From Dryococelus australis (lineage: Eukaryota; Arthropoda; Insecta; Phasmatodea; Phasmatidae), in NCBI GenBank assembly GCA_029891345.1, contig CM056995.1:84445895-84509894 (forward strand): 64,000 bases of DNA, written 5' to 3'. Below are positions 41,111-53,955 of this stretch, one piece after another (position 1 is the stretch's first letter; each line of letters opens with the position of its first letter). The notes beneath the pieces are model-generated. The model did not search any database, was not told where the DNA came from, and saw only the letters and a list, made by a program, of their open reading frames with translations. Both the position numbers and the translations under genes were made by a program.

Positions 41111-43989
41111 CACAAAATGTGTTTTACGAAGCCCGACTTCTGACGGGGCAGCTAATGGTACCGGACCTGGGACGGAGATGCTGGAGGAGCTACATGGTAA
41201 TGGCTAAATTGTACTTGGCTGGTATGTTCATCATGCTATGAAAAATTCAAGTGAGCGAGAACTTGTTTTGGCTACAACTGATTTGCCATAGTGCACCTAC
41301 ACTTCCGCGAACTAGAGAGGTTCAATTTTGTGCAACACATTATGTTAAAAATTTCTCGATTCCGACTAAGAAATTAACTTCTTTCTTGTATTATTATAGA
41401 GTAGGATTGCATTTGTTTATGTTGAAAGTTTTCAGTAGTAATTTTTTTCCACACCGAGACCAAAATTCACATTTTTTAGAGTAATTCTCCTACTCAGATC
41501 GGTTCTGCAATAAGAATTTTCTAAGCTGTTTCTTGTAGTGAAATCTAACATGTTTTGGTTCTTGTGTATTTTCATTGAATTGTGTTCTCTGCTTGTTGAT
41601 AATTGCTTATGTTTTCCTATGATGAGTGTCATGATTCTTCAATGTCCAATTTACTTGTGTTCATGCTCTGTTTTCTTTCTTGTCAAATGTTGAAGTGTTA
41701 TCAAGCGTTTTCTTATGTGCCCGAATTTAGTAAACCAAGTCATGAAATTTTATCTTTGGATATTTATTGTAGTCTGTTTGCTGAGGTACATATGTGTTGC
41801 CAGTATAAACTTCTTTACTTTTGGGGATCTGATGCAATTTCCAATTAATCTACTCAAACTTGAGCTACACTAGGGCTTGCCAATTCTATTGCTAAAGAGT
41901 TGACAAATTTCTGATATCAAAGAAATGCATACTAAACTCTGGAACAAAATTAAGAAGTATTATGAATGCTCAGTCTAGTGGCTGCGCTAGGCAGTACTGA
42001 TATACTCTCTACGCTTACTCAGTTTATTTTTTTTGTAAGTGGTTTGCCTGTTGGATCGAGTAAGGTGTGGGACAACCACACTGTTTTCTCTGTACTCATT
42101 ATTAAGTGTTAGGCGCCAGGCGCCAAAGCCTTTTAGAGGTAGCAAATGTTGAATGGTTCCTGTTTTGTCTACTCATTCTGCTTATTCTGGGCACTTGAAA
42201 TCTACACCACCAAGTTTATTGTACAATTGTATGTGTTCTATACTGGGAGGTAATGTTGGTTAGGATTTTGTGTTCACAACACGACACTATTAGTTATCCT
42301 GTCTACAGTAACACTGGCCCTGACACATCAGTACACTACACATAACGTAACAATTCAGATTAACTGGCTCAAATTATTATTCTTTGGCCCATAGCTGAAT
42401 ATATGCATGCCAAACTAAGAGTAATACGTCAAAACAATATTATGTGATATCATCGTAAACTGATGTAGCAATATTAAAAAACCCATGATCCAGCATTCAT
42501 CTGTAGTACGTACACGACTAGGATATTTAGCAAAATATTAATACGTAAATGATATAAACCTGGCCTGGAAAGAGAAATGTAAACTAGCAGTTGTATAATA
42601 AATCAATGTAAACACTATGGTTAGCTTGTAACATTGCATTTATACACATTTTTATTGCTTTTTAAATTGGTTTTCAGGTTCACTTTTAGTTAAATTCCCC
42701 AGTTTCATTTATCACCACGTGTAAATATCAAAATTTTTCCTTCCATGCCACACGTTTGAAGCAAGGACTGTCAGTTTAAATGTGAGGCTGTAATACGAGT
42801 GTTATATGTACTACGTGGCACTTTTGGTTTCCCAGGTCTCAGGGCAGGGTGACGCCACTTTTGAGATTAAGGTTTTTCATTATTCCCATGCCATCAGCAG
42901 TTTTGTAATTCCACGTAGAAGTGTGATGTAATGTACAGCATATAGAAGGCTGCGAGTCCCAACCAAATGTTTATTTTTAGATTTTGTTGGAGTGGGGGTA
43001 GCTGCACGTGCCGCGGTGAGCGTTGCTAGCCCTGTACTCTGCCACATTCTTACAACAACCACCAAAGAGGTAACTTGTGGAACAATTTTGCCCGCACCCA
43101 CAAGCGCTGCAGGCCAGAACTTTTCTTTTTCAACTTAAATCTATCTTCGTATAACAACTAATTTTTGAACTTCAACAACTCTTTCTGTTTAAATTCACTT
43201 CTGTGGGTGCGGGAGGCACCGAGGGGGAAGGTACTTTTTCCTCTCCATCTTCTTAACTTTTCCTCGCGAGTCGAGATGTACATTTTAAACTTAAACACAA
43301 TATTCACAAATATAAACAATTACAAGTAAATATACTTTAGGACAAGATTTTATAGCACAATACATAAATTTGCTTTACTATATGTGAGCTGGCGCTTTAT
43401 TGAAACGAACGCATTGCGACATACACCAAGTAGGTATGTGACTGAGCAAAGAAACAGCTCATAAACACAACCTGTAGCTAGGTTCCCAACCCCGCATTTC
43501 CTTTCCTTGCTGAAAAGCAAAGCAACAAGTCAGCCGAGATTGACACCGGACACCCGCCGCTCCAGCGTTAAGCGAGACAGGAGAGGAAGAAAGAGAGAGG
43601 GGAAAAGCAGTTAGTAGCCGCAGACACAAGCCAGATGTATGCCGAGCAGGAGGAGAAGAATGATAACTCGCTCGACATACGCACTGAAGCAACGAGCGCA
43701 CAGAACAGATGCAGTGCTAAATCCACAACCAGGGAATATTGTCAAGTCACCCAACCCAAATGAACCATACCAGAAATTTTTTTTACGCTCAAGATGGGTC
43801 TTCGTAGTTTCAAAGGGTGGGCGATTCACACGTGACGCATTCCTGCGCAGTTAGCATGCCCTCTCTACTTGCAACTTTGCCACCATTATTGTGCATCCTA
43901 CATTTATTTGGGCAAGTCTGAAACACTTTATTATATTAAATCATATGCCTACATGATCTACAAGCATCACAGCAACTGAAATTACAGAA
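41111..43989. other. Rab14 intron 1, unassigned
   Basis: No gene or complete element was recognised. There is a short GC palindrome (GGCGCCAGGCGCC) near 42113, and a GC-richer patch at about 42950-43860 with several overlapping open frames on both strands but no recognisable protein. Confidence 0.35.
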
Positions 43990-44990
43990 ACGTGGTTAAT
44001 CTGCAGCCTCCAGCGCGACATGATATATCTATGCCTCCACTCAAGCAGATAAGAAAAGGGTAGTGCAGCACCAAAGCCCGAATAAACACCACCTGTGATG
44101 TGAGGCTAGCCACCCCCTCACTATTCTAGAAGCAATTAAATGAAGAATTTTAGTATAAATAGGTGATGCCGTGCCAGGCACGAGAGCAGTCGTCGCTACC
44201 TCCAGTATGCATAAGACTTAGGAAGCAATAGGGGCAAGTGACCTCCTGTCCTCTACCAATCTGAAACAGCTGAAGAAATGTCTCAAGGGTGTGATGGTCA
44301 CTAGACTAACATGGTAAGAGAGAGCCAACCAACCTCAACAGTCTGAACAAGGCCGAGGATAAATTCTACGGTATTGTGCTGACACTAGACAATATGTTAA
44401 AGTGAGCGTTTCAACCAGAGAAGACGCCCACCATCTGTGAGCCCCGAAGAAGCCTCCACCGCCATGCCGCTTCGTCAGAGAAAATGTCTCTCTCCACCTT
44501 ACCTTCCCTTAAACTATTTTTCCTTTCAAGTAAAAATTCCACTTGGGAACAGATCGCGAGGTAATTCAAGTTTCTATACTCCTTAAGAGCAAACCCACGT
44601 AAAGTCAGGTTTAGGTTTATTTCAACGTAACAATTTTAATATTAATAATTTTTGCCCAGGTTGCCTTCCCTTGAATTCACATACAGGACTACGCTTCCTT
44701 AATTATTTTATGAATATTTTATTATATATTAGGAGCGAGTATGGACTCACCCTCCATTTCTTTATATTAAATAAAAACTTAATTATTTTTACAATCTATT
44801 TGCTGAGTGACAATTTACTTTAGGCTATGTGCTTTCCCTTTCGTCATTTAAGGGAAAGTAATTTCATTGACAGAGAATTTTTGGTTAATAATAAATTAAC
44901 TATTGAGAATTCTGCCAGTAATAAACCAAAGGTGCAACACGTAATGCGTGCCACAAAGGCAACATGCACACACCGCTAGAACGGCAAACA
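43990..44990 (+). repeat. LTR-like segment, copy 3 (solo)
   Basis: TAGTATAAATAGG at 44151 and CAGGTTGCCTTCCCTTG at 44657 are in the same order and spacing (about 505 bp) as copy 1. No retroelement coding sequence adjoins it, so it looks like a solo LTR. Exact ends are not defined. Confidence 0.4.
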
Positions 44991-45254
44991 GAGGACTGCC
45001 AAATAGGTGATTTTTTTAAGGTGGTGACGCGAAGCGTCAAGCATCAGCAAAGCTTGGAGTTTGCCCAAAAAATAATTTTCAAGCATAGCTCCTTAGCACT
45101 TAAAAATATTGTGTGTGTGTTTTTGCAATTTAACATATTTTTGTACTATTTGTAATATTACTGTAATATTGTCTCATGAAAACATGTTTAATTGCAAAAA
45201 GATTGAACTGAACATTACCTTAATTGACAATGTTACCAATACAATTTATAAATA

Positions 45255-46925
45255 CAATAGTGGGGAAAGCTATGAACTGGAGGGAAATTGAGGGGTAAAA
45301 GTTTTTTTAATGAAAATATACTTATTTTGAATTTTTCTACCCCACAATTTCCCTGATCTTCATAGCCCTCCCCACTATCCCTTTTTGGGGTTTCTATTGG
45401 TCAAATGTTGATGCCCTAGTAAATTTGCATTCTGTGGAATTAGTAGTGTAATTATACTACTTGCCAAGATTTTATTCTTTCTTTCAGAAAAGTACCTATT
45501 CTTAAGAATTACCGAAAAAATATTGTTCAATCATAGCCAAATATTACGTGCACTGAGCCAGAGTCCCAGCATCAGCAAGGAAGTTAATTCCCAGTGCGAT
45601 TCAAGGCAAGTAGGCAGTTTTTTGTATGTAATGAGCACAATGTGCTCTAACATAAACAAAGTTTGGAATGTCATGTTAACAAAAACTGTGTGTGTGTGCA
45701 AACACACTATCATGCATCAGCACTGCCCCCCCCCCACCCAATTCTGAAGCCTTTAATGCCCGGTTGCACCAACATCCTCCCCGATCAAAGCTCAAATTAC
45801 CCTAGTTCCGAACCAGAATCCAGTTTGATCTTGATTCCAATATAAAAATGTTGCACCAACGAAATTTCATGATTCTGGATCTCCAATGAGTCTATCTTCA
45901 TTCTAAAGCGAGAGCTTGAAATTAAGTAAGGGACAAATTTTGCTATTAGTTCGTAATATTTGACATCATGGAAGTAGGCATATTTTTCACTACAGATAGA
46001 ACTAAATGTGCAATATTTTTATCTGCTTTAAGTGAATTATTGTTGTACGAATTTTAGTGAATAATATTCAAGTGTGAATAATGATGTTTTAATTTCCCGA
46101 GAAAACAATTGAACGTAGTTCTATCTGTTGGTGTATTTTCGAGATACATTTGTCGACAATGGCTACTGATCTCGGAACGAGATTTCGAACCACCAATTTT
46201 GGCGGTTCGAAAGGAACATCTTGATCTCCAGTCTGGCTATGAACTCGAATGGTCGAATGTCGATCTTAGATCCAATCTTGAATTGTTTCGAACCATGATG
46301 GTGCAACCGGGCATAAGTTCCATAAAGTCCCTTTGACATAAATTTTACAGTAACATATGCATTTTACTCTACAATATATTATCCCAATCTTCATAGCCCA
46401 CCCACTATGTACTGTGACTATTGTGATGCTCCTATTAAAACCATGTTCAGTGTGATTATTAATTTTAATTCACACCCTTTCCAAAATATTTTTCTAGGAA
46501 AAGTGAGTATTCTTAACTACCCACCTAACTTCACGACAGGTGAATCACAGGGAGTGGATGAAGCAACACGAGCTTACTATTTTTAACAGACTATCTTGTG
46601 TTGGCACTCGTTCCCCCTGTAATTACATATCATGAAGTTAAGTCCTTGCATTTAATGTGGTTAAGGAACCCAATTTGACGTGTAATTTACATAAAGGTTG
46701 TGTGTTTTACCCCACAACTTCCCTGACCTTCATAGCCCTCCCTACTATCGCAACTGATAGTATGTAGTCTACTGTGATATTGTGATACTCCTAGTAAATT
46801 TGTGTTTGATTCATTAGTAATTTTGATTTAACCTGGTTAAGGAACCCAAATGACATGCAATTTACATATATTTTACACGTGTTACCATACAATTTCCCTA
46901 GTCTTCATAGCCCACCCCAGTATCA
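45255..46925. repeat. Array of a 40-bp CATAGCCC motif near the Rab14 start
   Basis: Four direct copies of a block with CAATTTCCCTGATCTTCATA then GCCCTCCCCACTATC lie near 45346, 46366, 46709 and 46884. An inverted copy at 45255-45298 forms a roughly 125-bp imperfect palindrome with the first. The flanks between copies are also related (GGTTAAGGAACCCA and ATTGTGATACTCCTA blocks). The MITE at 45756-46314 has inserted into the array. Nature unknown; a tandemly expanded mobile-element end is likely, a regulatory array is possible. Confidence 0.6.
45756..46314 (+). mobile_element. PIF/Harbinger-like MITE, complete copy
   Basis: The ends ATGCCCGGTTGCACCA and TGGTGCAACCGGGCAT are perfect 16-bp inverted repeats. 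Read as TGCCCGG...CCGGGCA, the flanks give a 3-bp TAA duplication, the preferred target of PIF/Harbinger elements. The 557-bp interior is non-coding and has GATC-rich symmetrical blocks. Related copies are at 1-265 and about 32604. Confidence 0.75.
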
Positions 46926-47580
<655 letters not shown>

Positions 47581-47741
47581 TTAAAAACTTAACTTGAATT
47601 ATAAGACAGCACACTTCTCTTTCGTCAAACCGGGATAGTATTTTCTTGACAGCATAACCTTACTGAATATTACAATTTTTCTCAATAGGGAACAATGACA
47701 TTAACATACCTTGAAAAACATTCTAATACAAATAAACTTAC

Positions 47742-47800
47742 CTCCTTATATTTGGCGAGTTCACGGTTTTCTAAGCAAATTATAAAATAAAAAAAAATTA
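47742..47800 (-). other. Rab14: Candidate Rab14 5'-untranslated exon end
   Basis: On the minus strand a good donor, AAGGAG|GTAAGTTT, lies about 240 bp upstream of the acceptor in front of the start codon. A second possible donor (AAG|GTATGT) is near 47709. The upstream limit of the exon and the transcription start are unknown, so the right coordinate is arbitrary. Confidence 0.35.
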
Positions 47801-48551
47801 TTTTTAATACCGTGTCCTGTAAACAACGAATATTTAACAAAATCTAATTCAAACAGCAAATTTCAGAAAATATGGCCGAGTTCTTGTCACACGGTATTCT
47901 ATTATCCAAAGAAAAACACAGCCAGCTTATGTACTTAACTGCAGGTGACAAACTAAATCAGTTGATATAATAAACGTGTGAGTCCCAAAACTATTTTATT
48001 AGCACTGCATCTAAAAGATTATTTCAAATAGTTCACATAGAAGATACCTTATTACGTCAAAAACGTATACACCATAGCTGTATGATGCACAGAAGATGCG
48101 AACATATAATTACTGCCAGTATAGGGGCGGTAACGGGCGTAGAGAGATCGTGAACCATGCTCTTAAGATAAACTCAGTATGGGAATATTTCTCAATCATG
48201 AATAATATAATTGTTGTGGCTAGTAATTGAGGTTATAACACTCATTTATTTGAGAATTCGTAAATATTATTGATCACAACCTTATATAAACCTGGGAGGG
48301 TTCTCTGCTGAATATTTTATTCTATATCCTGTTGAATATTAATATTATGAATGTATAGGCTGTTCACAGTAAAATAAGCCCTTTCGAAAGGTCTGCTTAA
48401 GGTTAGTAGTATAGAAATGCCCGGTTCGAGCGCAGCACACAACCATAAAAAAAACCAACAGCAAATTTAATGCCCAGATCATCAGAAAAGCTTCAGAAAA
48501 AATTACCATTGTTTCCCAGATCCAAAACATCAGCTGCTGATTCGAGCACAG
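47801..48551. other. Region between Rab14 and the Polinton
   Basis: This should hold the Rab14 promoter, but no TATA box or other motif stands out. At 48354-48400 TATAGGCTGTTCACAGTAAA and the following bases match one end of the 237-bp MITE at 32976; its other half is not here. Confidence 0.4.
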
Positions 48552-48740
48552 CAGCAAAAAAGTGACTGCAAAAAGTTGCGTATAGGGAAAGTTGCAAAAA
48601 GAGACTACAAAAAGTTGCGTTAGAGTGCATCTGCAAAAAGTGACTGCAAAAAGTTGCGTTTGGAAGCAGTTATAAAGGGTGACTGCAAAAAGTTGCGTTA
48701 GAGCATCCGCAAAAAGTGACTGCAAAAAGTTGCAAAGAGC
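48552..48740. repeat. 39-bp tandem repeat array at Polinton edge
   Basis: The core TGACTGCAAAAAGTTGCG starts near 48563, 48602, 48641, 48680 and 48717, a spacing of 39, 39, 39 and 37 bp. The periodicity also gives a 13-residue repeat in a minus-strand frame, which is a by-product. It lies just before the first Polinton-related gene. Confidence 0.9.
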
Positions 48741-48790
48741 GGCTCAAGAAAATTGAATGCATAAAAAATAAAATATTCTACATAATAAAG

Positions 48791-49084
48791 ATGGACCAGA
48801 TGCTAAATGTATTGAACGGAACCCAACAATTTAAGAAACTTTCCGAACTTCCAATTGGGCAAAACTATCCCATAGACCATGCTGAAATATCTGATACACG
48901 GTATGGATACAAAGTGGTAATTACTTCTGGAAATTTTAAAGTAAGCTTGCCAGACAGATATCTTCAGATTTTCAGCAAAAAAGTTTTAGATGATGTTAAT
49001 TGTGGAGGTCTAAATTTTGCATATGATGGAATGGAGGATTGTGGTGCTAAACAAAAACACTCTATTCGGTTTTTTAAAGAGTAA
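48791..49084 (+). CDS. Small OB-fold-like Polinton protein
   Basis: A 97-residue frame starting MDQMLNVLNGTQQFKKLSEL. It contains LPIGQNYPIDHAEISDTRYG, then VVITSGNFKVSLPDRYLQIF. The pattern of a short lead, a YPI...T.YG strand and a F.V.LP.RY segment resembles small proteins I know from insect Polintons and related elements, which look like single-stranded-DNA-binding OB folds. A role in replication is an inference. The ATG at 48791 is preferred over the one at 48716 because the upstream extension falls in the tandem repeat. Confidence 0.5.
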   Translation: MDQMLNVLNGTQQFKKLSELPIGQNYPIDHAEISDTRYGYKVVITSGNFKVSLPDRYLQIFSKKVLDDVNCGGLNFAYDGMEDCGAKQKHSIRFFKE

Positions 49085-49359
49085 ATGATCGTCGTATTAG
49101 ACATCAGTTGATTTTTATTTGTGCTCATATGTCTATAAAGTTTTAATGGTTAACCAATCATTAAAACACAATTATCGCTCTGACTTCGGCAATGTGCTAC
49201 AACATAGTCTAATTAAAAATTTAGACACACATATCCAAATTCGACACATTAAAGTAGCTGAAACATTGAGTTCTTTCATTGCACTTTCTATAGAAATATT
49301 ATTCATCTTTATCATATGAAACTTTAATATTTTTAAAACTATTAACGTTATTATATAAT

Positions 49360-49690
49360 ATGACTACTTCCAACAGAAAAGATATCTACGGCTTCATCTC
49401 TAATACCACTGTTTTTTCAGACAAATCAAAGTTAATTAACATACCTTTTCATCCCTAATTTTAACTATTATTTCATTAACATGATTTGTTTGCACTGGGA
49501 AAAATAATGGATAAGCTGGTTCATAATAGATCGTGTCGCCAAATCCAAATGTTGTTCTTGTTTTAAAAGTGGCAATTATGCTAGTTTCTCTATGGTTATT
49601 TTCATCATGGTGCGAAAATGAAGGGTAAAAATCAACCCTTGTGAACTGTCAAACCATTTCCAGTTTTCATTTCTTTGGACATTTTCTTAA
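49360..49690 (-). pseudogene. Penton-like minor capsid remnant
   Basis: A minus-strand stretch with FGFGDTIYYEPAYPLFFPVQ and VNEIIVKIRDE resembles the C-terminal end of Polinton penton-like minor capsid proteins, where a conserved strand of the type I..I.V.I.D.. comes near the end. In a capsid it would occupy the fivefold vertices. The match is by memory and over a short region. Broken fossil. Confidence 0.35.
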
Positions 49691-49699
49691 GCTGTGGAA

Positions 49700-50160
49700 C
49701 TGAAATTGTGAATGCCATCCCTTTGTCCTCCTTTAGTTTCTTGTTTTTACGATCCAGCCCACAATCTCTCATTGAGACCAGCATCTGAACTTAATATTCT
49801 TTAGAACGCTTTCTTTTCTAGTTCTTCGTCAGCTACATGTCTTACAGCTAGATCTTTATGATGATGATAAGCTATATCATGTTCCATTGCAGCCGCATCT
49901 AGTGGATTAATGGATTTATCACCACGCTCAATTCTCTTTTAGTCTGGTACCCGGACCTAAGTACTGGTAACCGAGTGCATGCAACTCGAAAGGTAGTGAA
50001 TTTATTATGACATTGAGTAATCCTTTTCCGTGATGCTCCGACTCCCAAAAAGTATGTGGTATTGTGTTTAACATTCGTATCAGATATGGTATACCTTTTG
50101 GATTATTCACAACAAAGTCACTAAACTTGCTGTTGAGCAAATTTGTTATTCCAACATTTC
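49700..50160 (-). pseudogene. Phospholipase A2-like (parvovirus-type) remnant
   Basis: The minus strand reads LHALGYQYLGPGTRL, followed by a region with DAAAMEHDIAYHHH. GPG..L and HD..Y with a preceding D..A are the calcium-loop and catalytic signatures of the parvovirus VP1-type PLA2 domain, used by virions to breach endosomal membranes. Adintovirus-type Polintons are known to carry such a domain. It lies next to the penton-like segment on the same strand. Broken fossil. Confidence 0.65.
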
Positions 50161-50292
50161 ATTGTAATAGTTAACATTTCCAGCATTCTCTTCGCCATAA
50201 ATAACAAGAAGTCGATCACTAAGCATCCTGGCATCATCCATCCATATGTATTCTTTGGGGTAGCCTGTATATTTATTTATACCTTTCCCCCT

Positions 50293-50900
50293 TTAAGGTG
50301 AGGGAAGTTTATTTTTAATCGACTCGTAAATCGGTTTAACAATAAATTTCCATCTATTCCCTTTACTCGATTTTGGCGTTCCCAAGTTTGGATCATTGTT
50401 TTGAAAAAATGTGTTCGTAACTGCGAGGATATGACTATAGTGTTCATAATCGGTTGCAGTGTAGTCGCTTTCTGTTACTTTCTTACTAGTTAGAAATTTC
50501 ATCAAACCATCGGTTGCAGTGTATGTTCGACCTTTTACAGTAAATTTGTCAGTGATGAATGTTACTTTGCTATCACCAATATACAATCTACCTTTAACAG
50601 ACTTTAGCCCATAAACATCGTCTTTGCAGTCAATTAAGAAATCGGCCACTTTCTTATCAATAAATGTTTTGTAGTTAGTTAACTGTCGGATATCAGTTTT
50701 CAAATGCTCCAACATTTCGTCATAGCATTCATCGTCATCGTCAATGTGCTTAACACTATCGTTATAGCGTTCATCGCCATAGCGTTCATCGCCATAGCGT
50801 TCATCGGTGCCTGTTTTACCAAACAGTTTTCTTTCAAAAGATGCTTCTGTTGGTGTCTGTGGGTAGTCTAAATTCTTAACAGCAAGTGAACAAGTTCTTT
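50293..50900 (-). pseudogene. Conserved Polinton protein of unknown function (DUF8207-like)
   Basis: A well-preserved 140-codon frame includes DVYGLKSVKGRLYIGDSKVT, YTATDGLMKFL, HILAVTNTFFQNNDPNLG and SSKGNRWKFIV. The order of a Y.G...G...IG strand, a T.GL..L helix and a K...G..W/KW segment matches a protein family I associate with insect Polintons and believe is called DUF8207. Upstream the strand has an acidic tract and a GDERY micro-repeat (15-bp unit, three copies near 50765-50805). Function unknown. Confidence 0.5.
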
Positions 50901-51089
50901 TATTAAATTATTATTCTCATTTGTTAAATGTCCAATTTATTGCCCCAAATCTTCTATCGCATGTTACAATGGTTGATTGTGTTTTTTATTTTTGTCATAT
51001 TCAACTGGGCGAAATTTTCTAAAAGTTTTAAACTTTTCAATTAACTGTCTTCTTCTCTCTATATTCTTCTCTGTATTGTTTTCAATTTT

Positions 51090-52105
51090 TTGTTGCCTCA
51101 TTTATTATATAAAATGAACAATGATAACTTAAATGTATACTGTCTCAAATGTATGAAAAATACACTAAGTTCATATAAACTTATCAATAATAACAAAGTA
51201 AGAATTAAATGTGTTTATAGATGTTGTGTTACCAATAACTCGATATTCACTGGTGGGAGTATAAAATACGATATTGTAAATGAAATTAATAAACCAATGC
51301 GAAAAAACTTCCCCAGAAGAACTATTGTATCTTTTGGTATCGATGATCTTTGGCAAGCTGATTTAGTCGAAATGAATTCTGAATCTTTAAAAGGTATACA
51401 TAGAATTAACAAAGGGTTTAAATATATGTTAACTGTGATGATAGATGTTTTTTCCAAATATGCATGGGCAATAACAATCAAATATAAAACTGGTGAAAAT
51501 GTTACATTAGCATTTAAAACTATTTTGAATGATTGCAACCCATGCATTTACAAACAGATGAAGGGAAATAATTTTACAATAAATCATTTAAGACATTAAT
51601 GGTCAACAACAACATAACACACTATTCAACATACAGTGGAAAGAAAGCTAGTGCTGTAGAAAGATTTAATAGAACATTGGAGGAGAAAAAGTGGAAGATA
51701 TTTACTATGCAGGGAAACTATAAATGGGTGGTTATATTACCTAAATTAATAAGAGAATACAATAACACTGTTCATAGTACAATCGGAATGACACCTACCA
51801 ATGTAAATGCAAAGAATGAAAGTTCTATTCTAATCAACATGTATGGAGGAGAAAGAAAAATGGTTAAACTAAAGTTTGCAATAGGAGATAAAGTTCGTGT
51901 AAGTAAAAGTAAAAATTTGTTTGAAAAAGGATATACACCAAATTGGTCTACTGAAGTATTAGAGGTGTGTGAAGTATTGCACACTAACTCCACGACATAC
52001 AGAATAAAATATTTAAAAAATGAACTTATTAAAGGTATTATTTATGAGGCAGAGCTGTTTATGACCAAATATGATAAAGACTACTTAGTGGAAAAGGTTT
52101 TGTGA
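51090..52105 (+). pseudogene. Polinton retroviral-type integrase
   Basis: In order: a CxxC...C zinc-ribbon-like N-terminus (CLKCMK...CVYRC), the linker NKPMRKNFPRRTIVSFGIDD, the core start DLWQADLVEM with its first catalytic Asp, MLTVMIDVFSKYAWAITIK, the SAVERFNRTLEEKKWK block with the catalytic Glu region, and a C-terminal chromodomain/SH3-like part ending YEAELF. It would insert the element through a DDE reaction and create a 6-bp target duplication. The match to insect Polinton integrases is strong. Broken fossil, few breaks. Confidence 0.88.
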
Positions 52106-52249
52106 AGAAAGGGAAATAAGCTGCTAATTTAATGGCTAGGTTTTGATAGTAGTCATAATTCTGGGGGTTGATAAAAAAAGTGTAGTTGTTTAAGAAATTA
52201 TTTTTTTCTTTATAATAAATAGATCAACAAAAAATTGAAAGTTATGAGT

Positions 52250-53490
52250 GTCAGTCGTTTCCGCCAAACTACCAAACAAAAAATAATTTGAATGAATATG
52301 ACAAGAACATTGAGTTTGATATTACTATTGGCGATGCATTTTCACATCAGAATGAAGCTTATGTATTCCAACAGTATATGCTAATTAAAAAATATACATA
52401 TGATACTTATGAAAAAACTTCAACTATTGATCTTTGTGAGAATTTCGTCCCATTCCAATTCTCAAGAATATAGATCTCTAAACATGGCTGTATAATCGAA
52501 AGCATGACAACCCTGGCATCACTTCAACAATGATGCATACATTGCTAGGTTCGGAATCAGAATCAGCATACTTCCAAATGTCGGGGATAGAACTAGGTAA
52601 ATGTGTTAGGAAAGATAAGCTTAATGAAATTACCTATCCATTAAGATATTTGTTTGGGTTTATGAGAGATTGTAATGAAATATTCTGGAAAGGTGGGTAC
52701 AAGATCACATTCATTCGAAATTCTAGTGACAATGTTTCACTTTACAGAAGACCTCCAAAGAAAGCAGATGGATCTGATGATGCAGATAATATACCAGATG
52801 CTGGTAAAATTGTTATTGAGAAATTGGTAATTCTGTGGAAAATTGTTGACTACGATACTATTTATTGAGACGAAATTAAAGCAAAATTATACAAACATCC
52901 CAAAATTACAATTCGTTTTAATTATTGGCAATGTATTGAAAAACCAGTACCTACTAATGCAAACTCATTTCGGTTTGATATAAAAGATCAGTTCAATTCA
53001 ATCCAATTCGATATGCCAGACTTTGTCATTGTTCGTTTTCAGCAAAACAGAGAAGAAAATTCTGGGCAATACAAACATGGTTCAATGTTTGACGCTTGTT
53101 TTGTCAAAAATATTTCTATTAAGAATGGACGGAATTAAGTGTTTCCCAAAGAGAATTGGAATTTAGACATTGATGATAAAATTTTCGATAAGATGTATAT
53201 TGCTTACAACGATTTTAGAAATTCAAAGACTAAACTAGATACCCCTTATTGTAATAATGAACTGTGCTTCAACACTATTGTATGTTATTGATTGTTCTTA
53301 CAGAAAAACAGCTATTGTAAAAGATCGAACTAATCTGAAACTTACAGGTGATTGTAATAAACCAATATCGGCTACAACTATTTATAATGTGGTACTCGTA
53401 AGCCAAAGAAACCTAATTTATGATATTAAAAGCGAAAGAATCACTGAAGCCAAATGGTACGCAAACATGTATGGTTATTAGTTTTTAATG
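52250..53490 (+). pseudogene. Hexon-like major capsid protein of Polinton
   Basis: Blocks in order: SHQNEAYVFQQYMLIKKYTY, MSGIELGKCVRKDKLNEITY, PLRYLFGFMRDCNEIFWKGG with YKITFIRNSSDNVSL, a strand-rich middle (FVIVRFQQNREENSGQYKHG), and a C-terminal block YVIDCSYRKTAIVKDRTN. The LFGF.D pattern followed by a LIR..D element and a C-terminal IDCS region are characteristic of the double-jelly-roll capsid protein of insect Polintons. It follows the integrase on the same strand. Broken fossil, several breaks. Confidence 0.75.
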
Positions 53491-53639
53491 GATGGTTATC
53501 CATTAAAAATATTTACTGTTATATAATAGTGCTATAAGAGTGTTTTAAATGGGATCTGAAAAAAGTGTCTGAGGATGGGAATTAAAGAGAGTCTGTCGCA
53601 CAGACTCCCTTTGTATACACAAGTATTGAAGGATGTTTC

Positions 53640-53950
53640 TATCGTCGTCGTCCACGTTTAGTATGACTGCCTGTTTTGTATTCGCATACTCGAGTATTCT
53701 CGCAACGTCTTTCCCTTTGAACCCTGATTGCCTTCTGTGTCGATAACATCTTTCATAGGTGGTAGCATGTGATTGCCGATGATTGTGTTTGCAGAATCCA
53801 GTAGCAGTTTGTACTTTTACTCGATCTTGTATTCACTGTATTTGCATATGGACGACAATCCTTCTTCAAACACCCAGTCCTGGAATTTTTCAGCCTCTGC
53901 CATCTTTGATTTCATTATCAATGCAACAAGTCTGGTTCATTGATGAATAC
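53640..53950 (-). pseudogene. BRO-family fragment, copy 1
   Basis: It matches copy 3 (54515-55113) over two segments: the Bro-N region with GTATTCGCATACTCGAGTAT (plus strand) near 53681, and the region encoding the AAAEKFRDWVYKEVLPS-type segment near 53812-53930. BRO proteins are DNA-binding proteins of insect DNA viruses. Broken fossil. Confidence 0.55.
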
Positions 53951-53955
53951 GGTGT

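Noticed and set aside
42880-43854. Several overlapping frames in a GC-richer patch
   Set aside because: Equal open length on both strands and no recognisable protein; composition explains them.
48345-48725. Minus-strand frame of 126 codons with a 13-residue TQLFAVTF repeat
   Set aside because: The repeat is the by-product of the 39-bp DNA tandem array; the rest of the frame has no domain.
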